From: Pseudofabraea citricarpa
Lineage: Eukaryota > Ascomycota > Leotiomycetes > Helotiales > Dermateaceae
DNA length: 64,000 nucleotides
Reading direction: 5' to 3'
Assembly: GCA_029641185.1 (NCBI GenBank)
Contig: JAPWGK010000033.1
Coordinates: forward strand, 62,001-126,000
A program made the position numbers and the translations under genes. Positions 11,490 through 22,545 of this stretch are shown one piece after another. Position 1 is the first letter of the stretch, and the number at the start of each line of letters is the position of its first letter. The notes beneath the pieces were generated by a model. That model saw only the letters and a program-made list of their open reading frames with translations, did not search any database and was not told the DNA's origin.

Positions 11490-11867
11490 CTTTGCGGATC
11501 TATCTTATCTAGAACTATATCCGAGTGAGAGTGAGTCAGTAATTGAACAGAAGCTCTTGGTGAGCAATAAAGTAGTAGATGATGCAATGGTGAAGATTGT
11601 CAGAGTATTTATACACCTCTATCTCGGCATCTCACGCTTGAGGTAAGAGTCACACTCATCAATAGAAAGGCGTTGGCTAATAACGTGCAGCAGCAGTGAA
11701 TAGTGGGTGAAATCTCCGTAGACGAAGCCCCCTGTTTCTCGCCTTCCAATCCCCCGGTGAGGGGCATTTTTAGCGAGGCCGATTGGTGACGAAATGCTGT
11801 GATTCATCCGTCGATAACCTTCATAATTCTTACCTCCAACAGCAACAATATCACTGCACCTGCGGCC
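11490..11867. promoter_or_regulatory. Shared divergent promoter (aminotransferase / Rqt4-like gene)
   Basis: Only 378 bp separates the two ATGs. The region contains CCCCT/AGGGG-type stress-element cores (CCCCC near 11730 and 11751, GAGGGG near 11758) and a stretch of alternating AT-rich sequence. The assignment rests on position; the elements are consensus matches only. Confidence 0.45.
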
Positions 11868-13412
11868 ATGTCTCTCGCGCAATTAGAACGCCTGCTTCCT
11901 CTACCTCAGTCGGACTTACAGCAAGTTCTTGAATATGCCACGACCCTCTCAAAGCAAGCCGCTGCGGAACATTTCAACAACCTGCTCGGAGAGTCACCTC
12001 AATCAATAGAATTTATCTCGTCGTTCAATTCCAGAAGAAAAGATCCTGCTTCGACTTCTCAACCTGCTACGAATTCACAGGCGAATGCATCGAATTCTGG
12101 AGTACCGAAAAGCACTCGTGCGCCAAAGAAAAAGAAGGCTCCGCTGCACGCTCTCCCAGCCCGCCAGGTACAAGACTCATACGCTGCTCCAGGCACAGCA
12201 TACGTAAAAAAGAACGAGGACGAATATATTGCCAAACGTTCAGCTCAGGGTAGCTCATCGAATAACAATGCTGCAAAGCCTACCTTTGCCCTCAATCCTA
12301 AACCAGAGGTCGTTCAGGCACCCACGAAACGCGCCCCTCCTTCCGCAGCTGGCACTCTCATATCCGATTTCAGATCCAAGAGCACACCGACCACTAGAAC
12401 GTCTTCGCCGGCTCCCTCGAAAACGAAAATCAATATTACGGGTGGCACGTCAATGCATGGAGCTTCAGCTGTGCTTTCAGAGCTTGACGCTGCAATTCGA
12501 ACTCTTGAGATTAGCACAAATTCTACCAAAATCGATGATGACAAGCGGAGGTGCAATTGTGTAGGATCGAGACATCCTTTGTTAGCAGCGGCACCGAATT
12601 GTCTAAGCTGCGGAAAGGTTATATGTGTGAAGGAAGGATTAGGGCCGTGTACGTTTTGCGGGACGCCGATATTAAGCAGCACGGAAGTTCAAGGGATGAT
12701 ACGAGAGTTGAGAGAGGAGAGAGGGAAGGAGAAGATGGCACTCGATGCGTCTTCACACCGGCGCGCGGAAATCTCCAAGAAGCCGATGCCGTTCAGCACC
12801 CCCAAAATCGAGATTGGAAACATGAGCCCTGCGGAGGCAAAAGCAAAGGAGCATAGAGATAAGCTGCTGGGCTTCCAGTCCCAGAATGCCAAGCGAACTA
12901 CGGTTCGTGACGAGGCTGCTGATTTCGAGACCCCAATGACGACTAGAGGTGATATCTGGGCGAGTCCCGCTGAAAGAGCTAGGCAGTTGAAGATGCAGCA
13001 AAAGGTGTTGGCGGAACAGGAGTGGAATGCGAGACCTGAATACGAGAAGCGAAGGCAGGTTGTCAGTATTGATCTAGTCAAGGGCAAGGTGGTCAAGAGG
13101 ATGGGTGCGGTAGAGAGGCCTGTAGACAATTATGATCCGAGTGAGGAGGAAGCTGAAGAGCTGCTCCCGCTTGGCAATTCCAGTGGTAACAAAGGCGGCG
13201 GAACATTTAGTCAAAACCCCTTACTCGGTGGTCTCATCAAGCCCGTCTGGAAGGGCAAAGGAAAGAGCGGCGATGACGACGATGTCCCACGGAAGACCAC
13301 CTGGCGCAGGGTCCAGGATGATCTGGATGATAATGAGGCGATAATTCTAGACGGTGGTGCTCTGGGTGGTAATACAAGCGATAGGCCCAGTGATGAGCCT
13401 GCTTGTGGATGA
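11868..13412 (+). CDS. rqt4: TRIP4/ASC-1-type C2HC5 zinc-finger protein (Rqt4-like), 514 aa
   Basis: Homologues (human TRIP4, yeast Rqt4) are ubiquitin-binding members of the ribosome-quality-control trigger complex that splits collided ribosomes. The hallmark is the C2HC5 zinc finger at about residues 227-268: RRCNCVGSRHPLL, then CLSCGKVIC, then GPCTFCGTPI, with all expected Cys/His positions visible. The N-terminus (MSLAQLERLLPLPQSDLQQVLEY) matches the helical N-terminal region of this family. Between them lies a long Ser/Thr/Ala-rich linker; the C-terminus is acidic with a Gly/Lys-rich segment. The start is MSLAQ because the 23 upstream in-frame codons are not conserved-looking and the ATG has a good context (GCGGCCATGTC). 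No intron is seen. Family placement is firm; the exact yeast orthology is inference. Confidence 0.88.
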   Translation: MSLAQLERLLPLPQSDLQQVLEYATTLSKQAAAEHFNNLLGESPQSIEFISSFNSRRKDPASTSQPATNSQANASNSGVPKSTRAPKKKKAPLHALPARQVQDSYAAPGTAYVKKNEDEYIAKRSAQGSSSNNNAAKPTFALNPKPEVVQAPTKRAPPSAAGTLISDFRSKSTPTTRTSSPAPSKTKINITGGTSMHGASAVLSELDAAIRTLEISTNSTKIDDDKRRCNCVGSRHPLLAAAPNCLSCGKVICVKEGLGPCTFCGTPILSSTEVQGMIRELREERGKEKMALDASSHRRAEISKKPMPFSTPKIEIGNMSPAEAKAKEHRDKLLGFQSQNAKRTTVRDEAADFETPMTTRGDIWASPAERARQLKMQQKVLAEQEWNARPEYEKRRQVVSIDLVKGKVVKRMGAVERPVDNYDPSEEEAEELLPLGNSSGNKGGGTFSQNPLLGGLIKPVWKGKGKSGDDDDVPRKTTWRRVQDDLDDNEAIILDGGALGGNTSDRPSDEPACG

Positions 13413-14374
13413 TAATAAGTATATTCTATTCTCCACATACTCCCATTTATCTGGTGACAAACTTACATGAAGGGTTCCTTGGTATGAGGACTGTGACTCT
13501 AGATCATCCACGATTCTTTTGCTTGCTAATCTTGCTACTTCTCAGCAGTTGTGGGTTTGAAGATTGAACTTGGCTTCGATTAACCTGCGGGCTTGACTTA
13601 ACGTCTTACTTACTACATCAACAACCACAAAAACAACGCAAGGTGATATCAACGGCCCCTCTCGTTCCGCTGGGTCTATCAACGGCACGCAGATTGTGCT
13701 TCTCGGCTTTCAACCAAAATCCTCATTCAAATCCATCTTCTGCACAATAAGTTGGCCTCATTCGGTAACCTCTCCTTTCCGCCTCTATTCAATAACTGTC
13801 TTCAAATCGTTTCGATCTCCACTTCCACTTTACCCACTTCCTTTCTTCTTACTTCTTCATCTGCTATCTATCACTGCGCACCTTCAATCTCCTTCCAACA
13901 ACAATCTGAACAGTCAGAATCTCGCAAGTCTCGCTTGGTGGTATCTTCCAAGTATCATATTCTCATCTATCACCTCCTCATCTTCAATTTTCACTTCATC
14001 TACACACTCTACATACTCATATGTAAGCTCTCTCTCCTCGTCCCTCTTTCCCCATTTCTAATAACTGCCAGCATCTTCCACTCTACACTTGCTCGTTTCC
14101 AGCAACTGAAGAACCCCTCTCATCTTCTGCATATCACTTTTACAAGTCGCATTTACGTCCCGGGATCTCCTCCATTAGCATGTAAGCAACCCTCTCTTCT
14201 CTAACCGATCTACAATGCTAACCCCCTCTCCAAGTTTATCGCCATCTCTATTCTCAGTAACCCAGCAACCCCCGCAGTTTGTCTTCTCCGCGACCCTCTG
14301 GAGATTCTTCCGTCTCAATTATCCCCGGCTGATTTACAACTCGCTCACTCGCTTCTCGTCTCTTGAAAGCCAAG
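13413..14374. promoter_or_regulatory. Promoter and long pyrimidine-rich leader of the 535-aa gene
   Basis: From about 13690 to 14370 the plus strand is strongly C/T-rich, typical of a highly transcribed fungal leader. Candidate 5'-UTR introns can be seen (GTAAGC after CAT at 14182-14190; GTAAGC near 14021). The short frames here lack protein-like composition. Confidence 0.45.
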
Positions 14375-16035
14375 ATGAATTCTCTTCTTAGCGGAGGTAT
14401 GTCGGTATTGCTGCATGGGTTTGGTCTTGACTGATCGTTCTTTTTGTAGCTTCGGAGGCGAGCACTTCATCTGTTGGAGCTAGTCAAGTTATGGTGGTTA
14501 TTCCGCAGAATAATCTCGATGACACTCGGGAGGGAATTGACAACATCCCCACAAATGTTACTGTCAACGAACTTCGTAAAATGAGCTTCAAATCTATAGT
14601 TATCTTGGTCAAGAAGCGTCATCCACAACCAACAGAAGAGGCCCAACAGCAAATGGATATGAAGCTTGATGTCCTCGCCGAAAAATACAATGAGAAGCAC
14701 GAAAAAAGCTCATCCAAAGGTCAAGCGGTAAAATACAAGGCTCTATCATCATTGATGTCTCAAATACTTCAAAAATACGGCCCCGAAAACTCTGACAGAA
14801 CTTCGGCAAAGCGAAAGAGAGAGGAGGCCAGCAAAGCATATGAGAGCAGCGGTATCTACAATTTACCACCGGGAAAGAGATCTCGGTTTGGCAGTAATGA
14901 GCTGGATATTCCCGGCCTGACAGACTTTTCATTCTTAGATGATGAGGGCAACGACGGTGATGGAGACCTTGGCAAGGAAGAAAAGCTCAGCAGAGAGCAA
15001 CGCCGTACTAAATTTGGGACAATGGCTACGCAGTTAGCTTCCCTCATCGAAGCGCATATTCCCTCTCGAGACATGAAGATTCTTATGTTAAGTCTGGTCA
15101 AGGGTTTGTCAGCAAGATATAACAAGGTAACAAAGACAGGCGAATTCAAACCACCCTCTATTAGAGCTCCTCACCCAAAAACCCCCAAGGACCTTCTTAA
15201 GCTCTTGCATCCAAATCCAGGTTACTCGGATTCAGCCAAGCAGTACGAAGAAGACACTCACCCATGGCGAGTCATACAATCCGCTCTCAAGATTCCAGTC
15301 GGCGTGTTTCCAACCCCTTCTGAACCCGGTTTGCTTCTGAGAGCTTGGGACCACAAGAGTGAGTGTCAAATCCATGACCCACTAGTTGGATTTTTGTCTG
15401 GTGCTACCCACATCACTCTCCAGAATGCCAATAGTCGCAAGAGAGCTCTTGAAAAACATTCCGACTGGTCTAATAAAGAGAAAACCGCCTTTATCTCAGC
15501 TACCACGTCTATTGAAGACATTGACAACATCTGGGCGCCTGTCTTTCACAGACGCCAAGAGAAACTTGGCCTCGTGTCCAATGAGAAGGTGACCATCATC
15601 AACGCCAGTGCTCGGCTTGCCAATGGATGGCCTGTTCTGCGCGCGAGAGATGAGCTGGAGTTTTATAAAGCTCACGCTCCTCTAAAGTATGGCGGTTGCA
15701 GAGGCTTTACTCACGCCAATTACCTCAATGAGTACTTGCTTCCCTATCGTATTGGTCCAGAGGAGACGGTTACGACTTGGCTTCGTCGTGACATTCGAAA
15801 GTGGTGCGATGAGCACAAGACGGATGTTAGAGGCTGGTACAAAAATGTTGCCGTCGTGGCATTCAGGGAACACGAGAAAGCCAGAAAAGAGGGCCGTCCT
15901 TATAACACTGGTAGTCATTGCACTTGCTGTGGTGGTCTTCATGGCTATTTGCCAACAGCCTCAGATGCAAGTGCTACTGCTGACGAAGACGGAGCTGCAA
16001 ATTCATCTGCAGCGGAGCACGAAATGGCTGATTAG
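14375..16035 (+). CDS. Unrecognised fungal protein, 535 aa
   Basis: Two exons, 14375..14396 and 14450..16035; the first encodes only MNSLLSG plus one base, and the 53-nt intron has GTATGT and TTGTAG ends. No known domain is recognised. The N-terminal part contains a helical segment rich in charged residues (VNELRKMSFKSIVILVKKRHPQ), a basic patch (AKRKREEASK) and KRSRFGS, suggestive of nuclear targeting. The C-terminal half is globular-looking, with tryptophans and conserved-style motifs (HPWRVIQSALKIP, RGWYKNVAVVAFREHEKAR). A cysteine motif HCTCCGGLHG lies near the end. Composition and length argue for a genuine, expressed gene with a probable DNA- or chromatin-associated role, but that is only a guess from the basic patches. 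Confidence 0.75.
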
Positions 16036-18080
16036 ATGGCAAGCGGTCATATATCAAAAAGAAGAAAAGAACAGAATCGCGACATAACGGCTGGTGGCGC
16101 GCAACGACAGAGTTCATCTATGCAGTATATTTAGGGGGGATAAAATATTCTCTTTCGTTTTAGAGGAGACATGAGAGCTCAAAGGCTTATCTAGCTTCAT
16201 TCTATCACAAATATATCTTATATGCTTATGCATCTATGCCGGCTTCTGATCTGAAGTGCCTTTCCTGACAGATGTTAAACAGGTGAAATCTAGACGGCAA
16301 AAGAATTTTCAGAGCTAACCAGGTACTCGGAACCAGATTCTCCTGGGAATTTTCCCTGCTAAATCACGACATCAAACGACTGAAGCAACTGCAAGGTCAG
16401 GTAATCAAGTTCCCTCATCAGAACGCTTTTCGCCGTCTTGAGTTGGTTCCAGGAACAAATCGGGACTCCACTCTTTCCAGAAAAAAGCGACAAGCTTTTC
16501 TATCGCCCTTTAATGATCCTTCAAAGATGCCACAGCCAGTAGGAGATCATCTCCGTTAAGCTGCCCCGACGTACCTGGAAGTGGAATCCAGCTTAGAACA
16601 TTCTTCATAAACTCTCCCAGGATTTTATTCTCCGCTTTGTCATTAACCTCGTCCCCTACCGGCACGTGTCTCCAAAACTCATATCAATAGACCTTGTGGT
16701 CTATCTGCCGTTTTCATATTTATGAATGCTAAAGGAATATTCTAGTGCTGAGTATATCGACAAAAGCTTACTATTCGCTTTTACGGGCCGCTCTCGGGTC
16801 TCGACCACGCAGAAGCAGCGCAGGTTATATCTTCCATAGCAATAATCAGGCGCCCTAAGAGTGCCTCTTGTCCTTATCTTGTCGCTTGGGAGTTTGGTTC
16901 CGCCCGCCACGCCATCATGCTTATTTCCTAGGTCGGCCGAACCCTGCAAGTGGTAGCCGCATGCAGTAGGGCTATGAGGCTCTTCCCCCCAGAACAGAAG
17001 GATCGAGATTTAACCTCTCAGCTTCGGTCCCGTACCACTCTCGCCGTTTCCTGGTGCGTCGTTGAACAAGTGTGCCCTCTATCTTACCAAATCACAGGCG
17101 TTGCAAGGATGCATAATACAGATAGCGGAAACCTTCACTTGTCAAGTATTGGCTTCGTTCGTCCGATGTCTATTGTACCCCGCTGCAGTAGTCACTGAAC
17201 TCCCCCCCCCCCCCCCCCCCGCTTTTACGCCAGAAGTGCTAGGTATTTGTGTTTATGGCAGGTACAGCAGCAGGTCTCTTAATTCCGCTCCTCGCTTGCC
17301 GTTAGCAAGCAAGATGCTTGAGGACCGGCTCTCGCTGTAAGCTTTCGCACATGAACGCCGCTCGAGATGGCCGGCGATCAAGGAGCAGAAAGGCTCGATT
17401 GTTATATCCCAAATCCTTTCACTGGGGAGGGATTCTCGTACGATAAAGTGTGGCCCTGGGATCCTAGAATCCCGTACCCCTGGGACGAAATTCCGGGATA
17501 AATTAAGCGACGAGCAAGCATTGTGCGTCGTACCTCGCGACAACTGCAATTCCCATCCACATTGCCATGCAAATATCGTGACCATATCCAATAGATAGGA
17601 AGAACCAATAAATGGAGATGGGTAATCGTGATGTGGAGGACGGATTGCTCGTGCGATAGACTCTCGGTAAATTGGGACCTATTTCAGAAGCGGATGTAGA
17701 TTCGCCGGATGCGGCGCGCCTCGTCCAACTTTCAAGCTCAACGCCGCCGCAAGCAGCGATATCCTGTAGTGCTGCTTGCTCACCGCGGGAGCTGTAATCG
17801 CAATCATGAGCTACACGGTACTACTAAGAAGCAGAGTTTTGAGGGACAAAGTCAATGGCCAAGTGGGATTACATATATCGACCGACAGGACACAGAATTC
17901 GGAATCCATCAAATCAAGCTTGCCTGAGAACAACAGAACAACCTCAACCAACAAACACTTTAAGGTTTCCTCAAAAGCTCGCTCTCGGTACCATCGAGCA
18001 TCTCTGCTTTCGGAAAATAAACATCTTGATATTAATTCCCAAACAGACCTCGAGTCCTCCCAAGCAGAACAATCAACACC
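16036..18080. other. Two-kilobase intergenic region with a C19 run
   Basis: No convincing gene was found between the 535-aa protein and the YIPTH-motif protein. Notable items are a run of 19 C at 17202-17220 and a CACGTG at 16663. The short frames (for example around 17776-18165) are out of frame with the downstream gene and look non-coding; the segment just before 18081 is probably its leader. Confidence 0.5.
17202..17220 (+). repeat. C19 homopolymer
   Basis: Nineteen consecutive C on the plus strand in intergenic DNA. The length may vary between isolates, and sequencing errors are possible here. Confidence 0.8.
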
Positions 18081-18977
18081 ATGCCTGCTTATATTCCTAC
18101 CCATGCTGCAAGGGATGCATCCCAGAACTATGGCCGACCAGGTACCTCAGAGAAGAGAGCTGTGAGCTCCGGGGCAACATATATCCCCACACATATGTCA
18201 AAAGACAGCAAACTCTCTCTTCGACCTGGTAAAGGCAAGAAAGTGACCGCCCAAGTCGTCACTCAATTAACTCCTCAGTCAAAACCAGCTGCGTACGTGC
18301 CAAAGCATGCAGCATCAGACCACGCCCGCATCACCACCGTCACCACGACACGGCCGAGCGCCAAGATGGCAAAGATGGATCTGGACCACCCTCTGCTAGA
18401 GACAGTTGGGATTCTGCCATCGGGGACGTTCAAGACGTCCAACGCAGCCTTCAACAGCGAGAAACTGACGGAGCACATCCCCGTCTACGATTCCTCCGAC
18501 TACGAGAACTTCCTGCAGGCGTACCGCGTGGCCATGACCCGCGTCACCATGGCCAGAAAGACATCGACGACCATCGAGATGCGGCCCATCAGAGATATCA
18601 GCATCAGCACCGACCACCGAATGTCCATCACATCCATGTCCTCGCACGCGCCGACCCGGCGCGGCAGCTCGGCCAGCATCATGGAGAAGATCGGGGCCTA
18701 CATCAAGCCTCCTCGCCCCGACAGCACATACAGCTTTGGCAGCGAGGCCACGAGCCCCATCGAGAGCCGCAGAGGCAGCTTCCTGACCCTCGACGACCGC
18801 TCCAGATGGTCGCGCAGCAGCGTCTCCACCACCGAGGTCTCGAAAGATCGCGATGCCATCGCTATCGAGAAGGCCGTCCGCGATGCTTGGAATGTCGATG
18901 GCAGCCGCAGGAGCAGGATCATGCCCGTCTCGCCGGGGCTCAAGCGTTTCAACCAGACCCATTCCGTCCGCACATGA
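18081..18977 (+). CDS. Hypothetical protein with three YIPTH-like motifs, 298 aa
   Basis: Intronless frame. The N-terminal 80 residues contain three related motifs: AYIPTHAARDA (Tyr4), TYIPTHMSKDS (Tyr34) and AYVPKHAASDH (Tyr72), separated by basic linkers that also repeat RPG. The middle holds a helical segment (SDYENFLQAYRVAMTRVTMARK). The rest is Ser/Arg-rich with several possible basophilic kinase sites (RRGSSAS, RRGSFL). The C-terminus is SPGLKRFNQTHSVRT. No membrane segment or signal peptide is seen. Codon third positions in the second half are clearly richer in G/C than in most neighbours. No family is recognised; it may be a lineage-specific scaffold or phosphoprotein. Confidence 0.7.
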   Translation: MPAYIPTHAARDASQNYGRPGTSEKRAVSSGATYIPTHMSKDSKLSLRPGKGKKVTAQVVTQLTPQSKPAAYVPKHAASDHARITTVTTTRPSAKMAKMDLDHPLLETVGILPSGTFKTSNAAFNSEKLTEHIPVYDSSDYENFLQAYRVAMTRVTMARKTSTTIEMRPIRDISISTDHRMSITSMSSHAPTRRGSSASIMEKIGAYIKPPRPDSTYSFGSEATSPIESRRGSFLTLDDRSRWSRSSVSTTEVSKDRDAIAIEKAVRDAWNVDGSRRSRIMPVSPGLKRFNQTHSVRT

Positions 18978-19696
18978 TGATGATGGTGATTTTGCGTGCG
19001 TGCGAGAACGAGCGAAGACGGTTTTCTTTTTTTTTTTCTTTTCTTCTGTACTGTACCTAAGGTATCTAGGGTTGGGTCTTTGCGGCGGGTTATTGGGGCT
19101 GGGGGCGTTTTTCTGGCATTCTCTACCTATTTAGAACTTTAATCAGGTTGCATACTTATGATAGTTTATGAAGTTGACAAATGAAAACCAATTTACCTAC
19201 ATCCTGATAGGTAGACTCGAGCTCGTGTGGTGAGGAGTGGCTTCGTGTCAATAAAGTAGAAGCAGCAACTAGTCCTCATCTATCATGATACTCTACGAGT
19301 CAGCTCGTTTAAGCTTCCCCCCTTCGAGGTTCCTATTTCCGATAGCCGAAAATCAAATGTTCAAGATTCCATCCACGTGTAAGAGCTGATGCCGTGCTAT
19401 TGGCAGCTTTTTCACGGCCAAAGAGAAGCAATTAGCACAAGCAGGACAGCTGTAAGTGAGTCGTCGCGTCTGGTGAGTCACATCTCTGATTACAAAAGAA
19501 TAAGCGACGCTTGCTGTGCCTCCCTGAATAACCTAAATAGGAAGGTGGTGCATCTCACCTCAAGACCTCTCTATGCATTCAAGCATCCCGATGCCATATA
19601 AAGAGAATCAAGTTTAGGCTTTGTAGCTGGGGTTTCTCTTGGTATCTTGGGAGTTTATGACCTCTCGACTTTTCTTCTTTTGATCGAGGCATCATC
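18978..19696. other. Intergenic region upstream of sulfotransferase-family gene
   Basis: Contains the 3' flank of the preceding gene (T-rich run at 19022-19043, then CTGTACTGTACC), several CCTA/TAGG-type short repeats (19057-19215), and a CACGTG at 19374 about 320 bp before the next ATG. No gene was seen. Confidence 0.45.
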
Positions 19697-20611
19697 ATGG
19701 CAACTGAAAGCTCACGTGAGGTCCCCCTGGAAGTTCTCGTACTGGGACTGTGTCGGACGGGAACTATGTGTATGTGACGTCTATGTATTCCCGACCTGTC
19801 TCCTTTCCTTTTTAGCAAGAGACGTGTATTAAGTGGCCCCGCTCGTGTCTAGCGACGAAGAAAGCACTCGAGCAGCTTGGCTATCAGGGAGTTTACCACG
19901 CAGCGTCAGTCTTCATGACACCCGGGCACGCGGATCAGTGGACAGCAGCATTAGAAGCCAAGTACGAAGGCAAAGGGGATCCCTTCACGAGAGAGCAATT
20001 CGATAGCGTTCTCGGAAGCTATAGCGTGAGCCTCCGCATCCCATCCCAAACGGGAAATCATAACCTGAGAGCTAAGCTCAGAGCAGGCCATCACAGATAT
20101 CCCAGCAGCATGCTTCGCGCCGGAGCTGATTGCCCTCTACCCAGATGCTAAGATCATTCTCACGACCCGCTCTCCGGACTCCTGGTACACGTCTATGGTC
20201 AACACTATCTGGGCTTCTCAAATAGACCCCCTCCGTCCGGTTCAGAAGCTCTTCTACAGCCCACACTTGCAATCGCTGGCTCGCATGTTCGACACCCTCT
20301 TTCACGTCTATTTCTACGGCGACTTTGAGAAATGGGGCAAGAGGGTGTTTGTAGAGCATAATGATCGTGTCAGGGCCGCAGCTCCAAAAGAGAGATTTCT
20401 GGAGTTCCAAGTCAAGGACGGTTGGGAGCCGCTCTGTAAGTTCCTCGGGAAGGATATTCCTGATAATGAGTTTCCGAGAGTCAATGATACGTTGAGCTGG
20501 AGGAAGGACTTTAAAACTGGTGAGGCTTGGGCAAAGGTCAAGAGGATCGGGACGGCAACTGTGGTGGTTTTGCTTGCTGCTGGTGTCATGTGGCGTGCCG
20601 TATTGCAATGA
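19697..20611 (+). CDS. P-loop sulfotransferase-family protein with C-terminal membrane helix, 256 aa
   Basis: Three exons, 19697..19769, 19853..20025 and 20087..20611, give a continuous protein with phases fitting. The N-terminal LVLGLCRTGTMS (about 14-25) is the 5'-phosphosulfate-binding loop of the sulfotransferase superfamily, in the variant typical of the large fungal group often misannotated as NAD-dependent epimerase. Further family marks are ALYPDAKIILTTRSPDSWYTS (the 3'-phosphate-binding Arg/Ser region) and the late DTLSWRKDF segment. The last 20 residues (VVVLLAAGVMWRAVL) form a predicted tail helix, common in this group. Intron 1 falls directly after the P-loop; the acceptor at CTAG/CGACG is required, because the earlier TTTTTAG would bring an immediate stop. 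The substrate and even catalytic activity are unproven for this fungal group. Confidence 0.85.
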
Positions 20612-20730
20612 GTAAGTAGTTCTGTTGGAGTTTACGGGTTTTAAGCGGACTATCTTTTGTATGAATTTAAATCTAAAGTATATCGACTCCACGCTTCCTT
20701 GTTATAAAAAACCGCATACACACTTGTGCT

Positions 20731-21729
20731 TTACAACACTGCAGGAACCTTCGGAGGTGCAGGCGGACCAGCCAACATGACCCTCTTGACCCACTGTAGC
20801 CTAACATCCAAACAAGTCTTGGTGAGCGCAGCACCAGGACAGAGCATATCAAACCCATGCCAAGCACCAGGCCAGACATGTAATTCAGTTTGGACACCTG
20901 CCTCCCAGAGCTTACTCGCATAAGCGACGTCCTCATCACGGAACAGCTCAGCACTACCAACATCGATCCAAGCCTGCGGCAAGCCCCTCAGCTGGTTAAC
21001 GGTTGCTCTCGCCGGCGCAGCATAGACGCTGATATCATTTCTGCCTCGCTTGCCAGAGAGATACCAGTCCCAGGCCACGCGGTTCGCTCTGCCGGTCCAC
21101 GTACCTTCGTTCATGTACTGCGTGCTGGAGACGGTTGACATGCGGTCGTCCAACATCGGGTAGATGAGACACTGCGCAAGCAGCTGCGGGCCGCCGCGAT
21201 CTCGTGCCATGAGTGCCACGCCCGCGGATAGACCGCCGCCTGCTGAACCACCCGCAACCATGATCTTGTCGGGATCAATACCCAGATCTGAAGCATTCTG
21301 GCTGATGTACTTGAGCGTCGCATAGCAGTCTTCCAGAGCGGCCGGGGCTGGGAACTCGGGTGCTAAGCGGTAGCCGACCGAGAAGACGACGAGATCGACC
21401 TCCTTGATCCAGTCGAAGAACAGCTGGATCCCGAATAGCTTGGAGCCACAGATCATGCCGCCGCCGTGGATATGCAGCACCGCTGGCCGCGCTCCCCCTG
21501 CTGAATTCCTCGATCTGAGAACAGCGATCTTGATCTCGTTCTCCGGGCCGGGAATGCTGATTTCCTCGTACGAAATACTCGGGTCTGTCATGACCATCTC
21601 GGGAGTCACGTCTACAACTGCTCGTTGCTGTTCTAAAACTTCCGCTGTCAATGGCGGCATTGCTGGGAAGATCTTTAGCGTCTCGTGTAGTTCGGCATCG
21701 TAGCCTGGCTTGATCGTAGAAGGTGCCAT
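20731..21729 (-). CDS. Alpha/beta-hydrolase, hormone-sensitive-lipase type esterase, 332 aa
   Basis: Contains the HSL-family oxyanion motif HIHGGGM (His88-Gly91), the nucleophile elbow GGSAGGG (Ser162) and the catalytic histidine in AWHGFD (His291). The position usually held by the catalytic Asp reads DVGSAELFRDED, with Glu261 or a nearby Asp as the likely acid, as in many fungal members. No signal peptide is seen, so it is probably cytosolic. It would hydrolyse short-chain carboxylic esters or xenobiotic esters; the natural substrate is unknown. The start is placed at MAPSTIKPGYDAEL rather than at the in-frame TTG/ATG-like codons upstream, which encode a Lys/Phe-rich leader. It converges on the sulfotransferase gene, with only about 120 bp between the stops. 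Confidence 0.88.
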   Translation of the reverse strand: MAPSTIKPGYDAELHETLKIFPAMPPLTAEVLEQQRAVVDVTPEMVMTDPSISYEEISIPGPENEIKIAVLRSRNSAGGARPAVLHIHGGGMICGSKLFGIQLFFDWIKEVDLVVFSVGYRLAPEFPAPAALEDCYATLKYISQNASDLGIDPDKIMVAGGSAGGGLSAGVALMARDRGGPQLLAQCLIYPMLDDRMSTVSSTQYMNEGTWTGRANRVAWDWYLSGKRGRNDISVYAAPARATVNQLRGLPQAWIDVGSAELFRDEDVAYASKLWEAGVQTELHVWPGAWHGFDMLCPGAALTKTCLDVRLQWVKRVMLAGPPAPPKVPAVL

Positions 21730-22545
21730 TCTGATTTTCTTTTTGAAATGGAAGGCTTGGTTTGATTTGAAGTGTAAGATCAAAGCTCTCCTGGAGCTTC
21801 AACTTCACTGAAGCACAGGAGACAATCTAGTCTAGTCTTTCCAAGACCAATTGAGGTATAAGGTGATCGACTAGTGCAATTCTGTTGACATAAACTAGCA
21901 GCTTTCAGCTGGTGGTAGCGTATTGTAGGAGAGCAATTTTGACGTAGATTCCAACGAACTTCCTTAAATGGTCTCATCACTCAAAGTTGTTTTGGCTCCA
22001 AGCCAGAAAGAGGGGTTGTTGTTATGCATCTAGGTTTTGGGCGCCGACGATTACCGAAGTCCGGGGAAAACGGTATCCGGATCACGTGTGGCTCAATATT
22101 GTGTCTCTCTGGCTTCCTAGATGCTTGTTTTGGAGAATCCCGCGTTTGTCTGGCTGATCAAGGGTCTCAAAATTGAATTGAGATATTTGTTGGAAGGAGG
22201 CAAAATGATCGGCGTTGAAGGTGCTTTCTTTACCAGCCCGTCTGGACCCCTCTCGTTCTGATTTGGGAAGCGAGCTACCGAGCTGGTTCCATTATGCTGC
22301 ATGGGTAAGTGACACACAGAAGAGATTGTTCAGAGCCCAATTTAAATCTGACTCTTTTATATATGTCCTAGAATTGATATTATCTGTCTGCAAAACGGAG
22401 GAAGGATCTAGAAATCCAGAGTTTGAGGAAAACCACCACCTGAGGTCCTGATCTTTCAACGTGACATGATTTGAAGCAACGAAAATATGTTACACCTTTT
22501 CGCGACTCACTTAGCAAGTGACCCTGTCTGTCATAGAACAGCCTG
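21730..22545. other. Intergenic, upstream of esterase and downstream of LysM gene
   Basis: About 0.8 kb with the esterase promoter and the LysM gene 3' flank. A TCACGTGT site begins at 22082. No further gene was recognised. Confidence 0.45.

Noticed and set aside
17776..18165. Plus-strand 129-codon frame before the YIPTH gene
   Set aside because: Overlaps the YIPTH gene in another frame and resembles a leader sequence.
20078..20692. Minus-strand 204-codon frame
   Set aside because: Antisense to the spliced sulfotransferase exon 3, which has clear family motifs.
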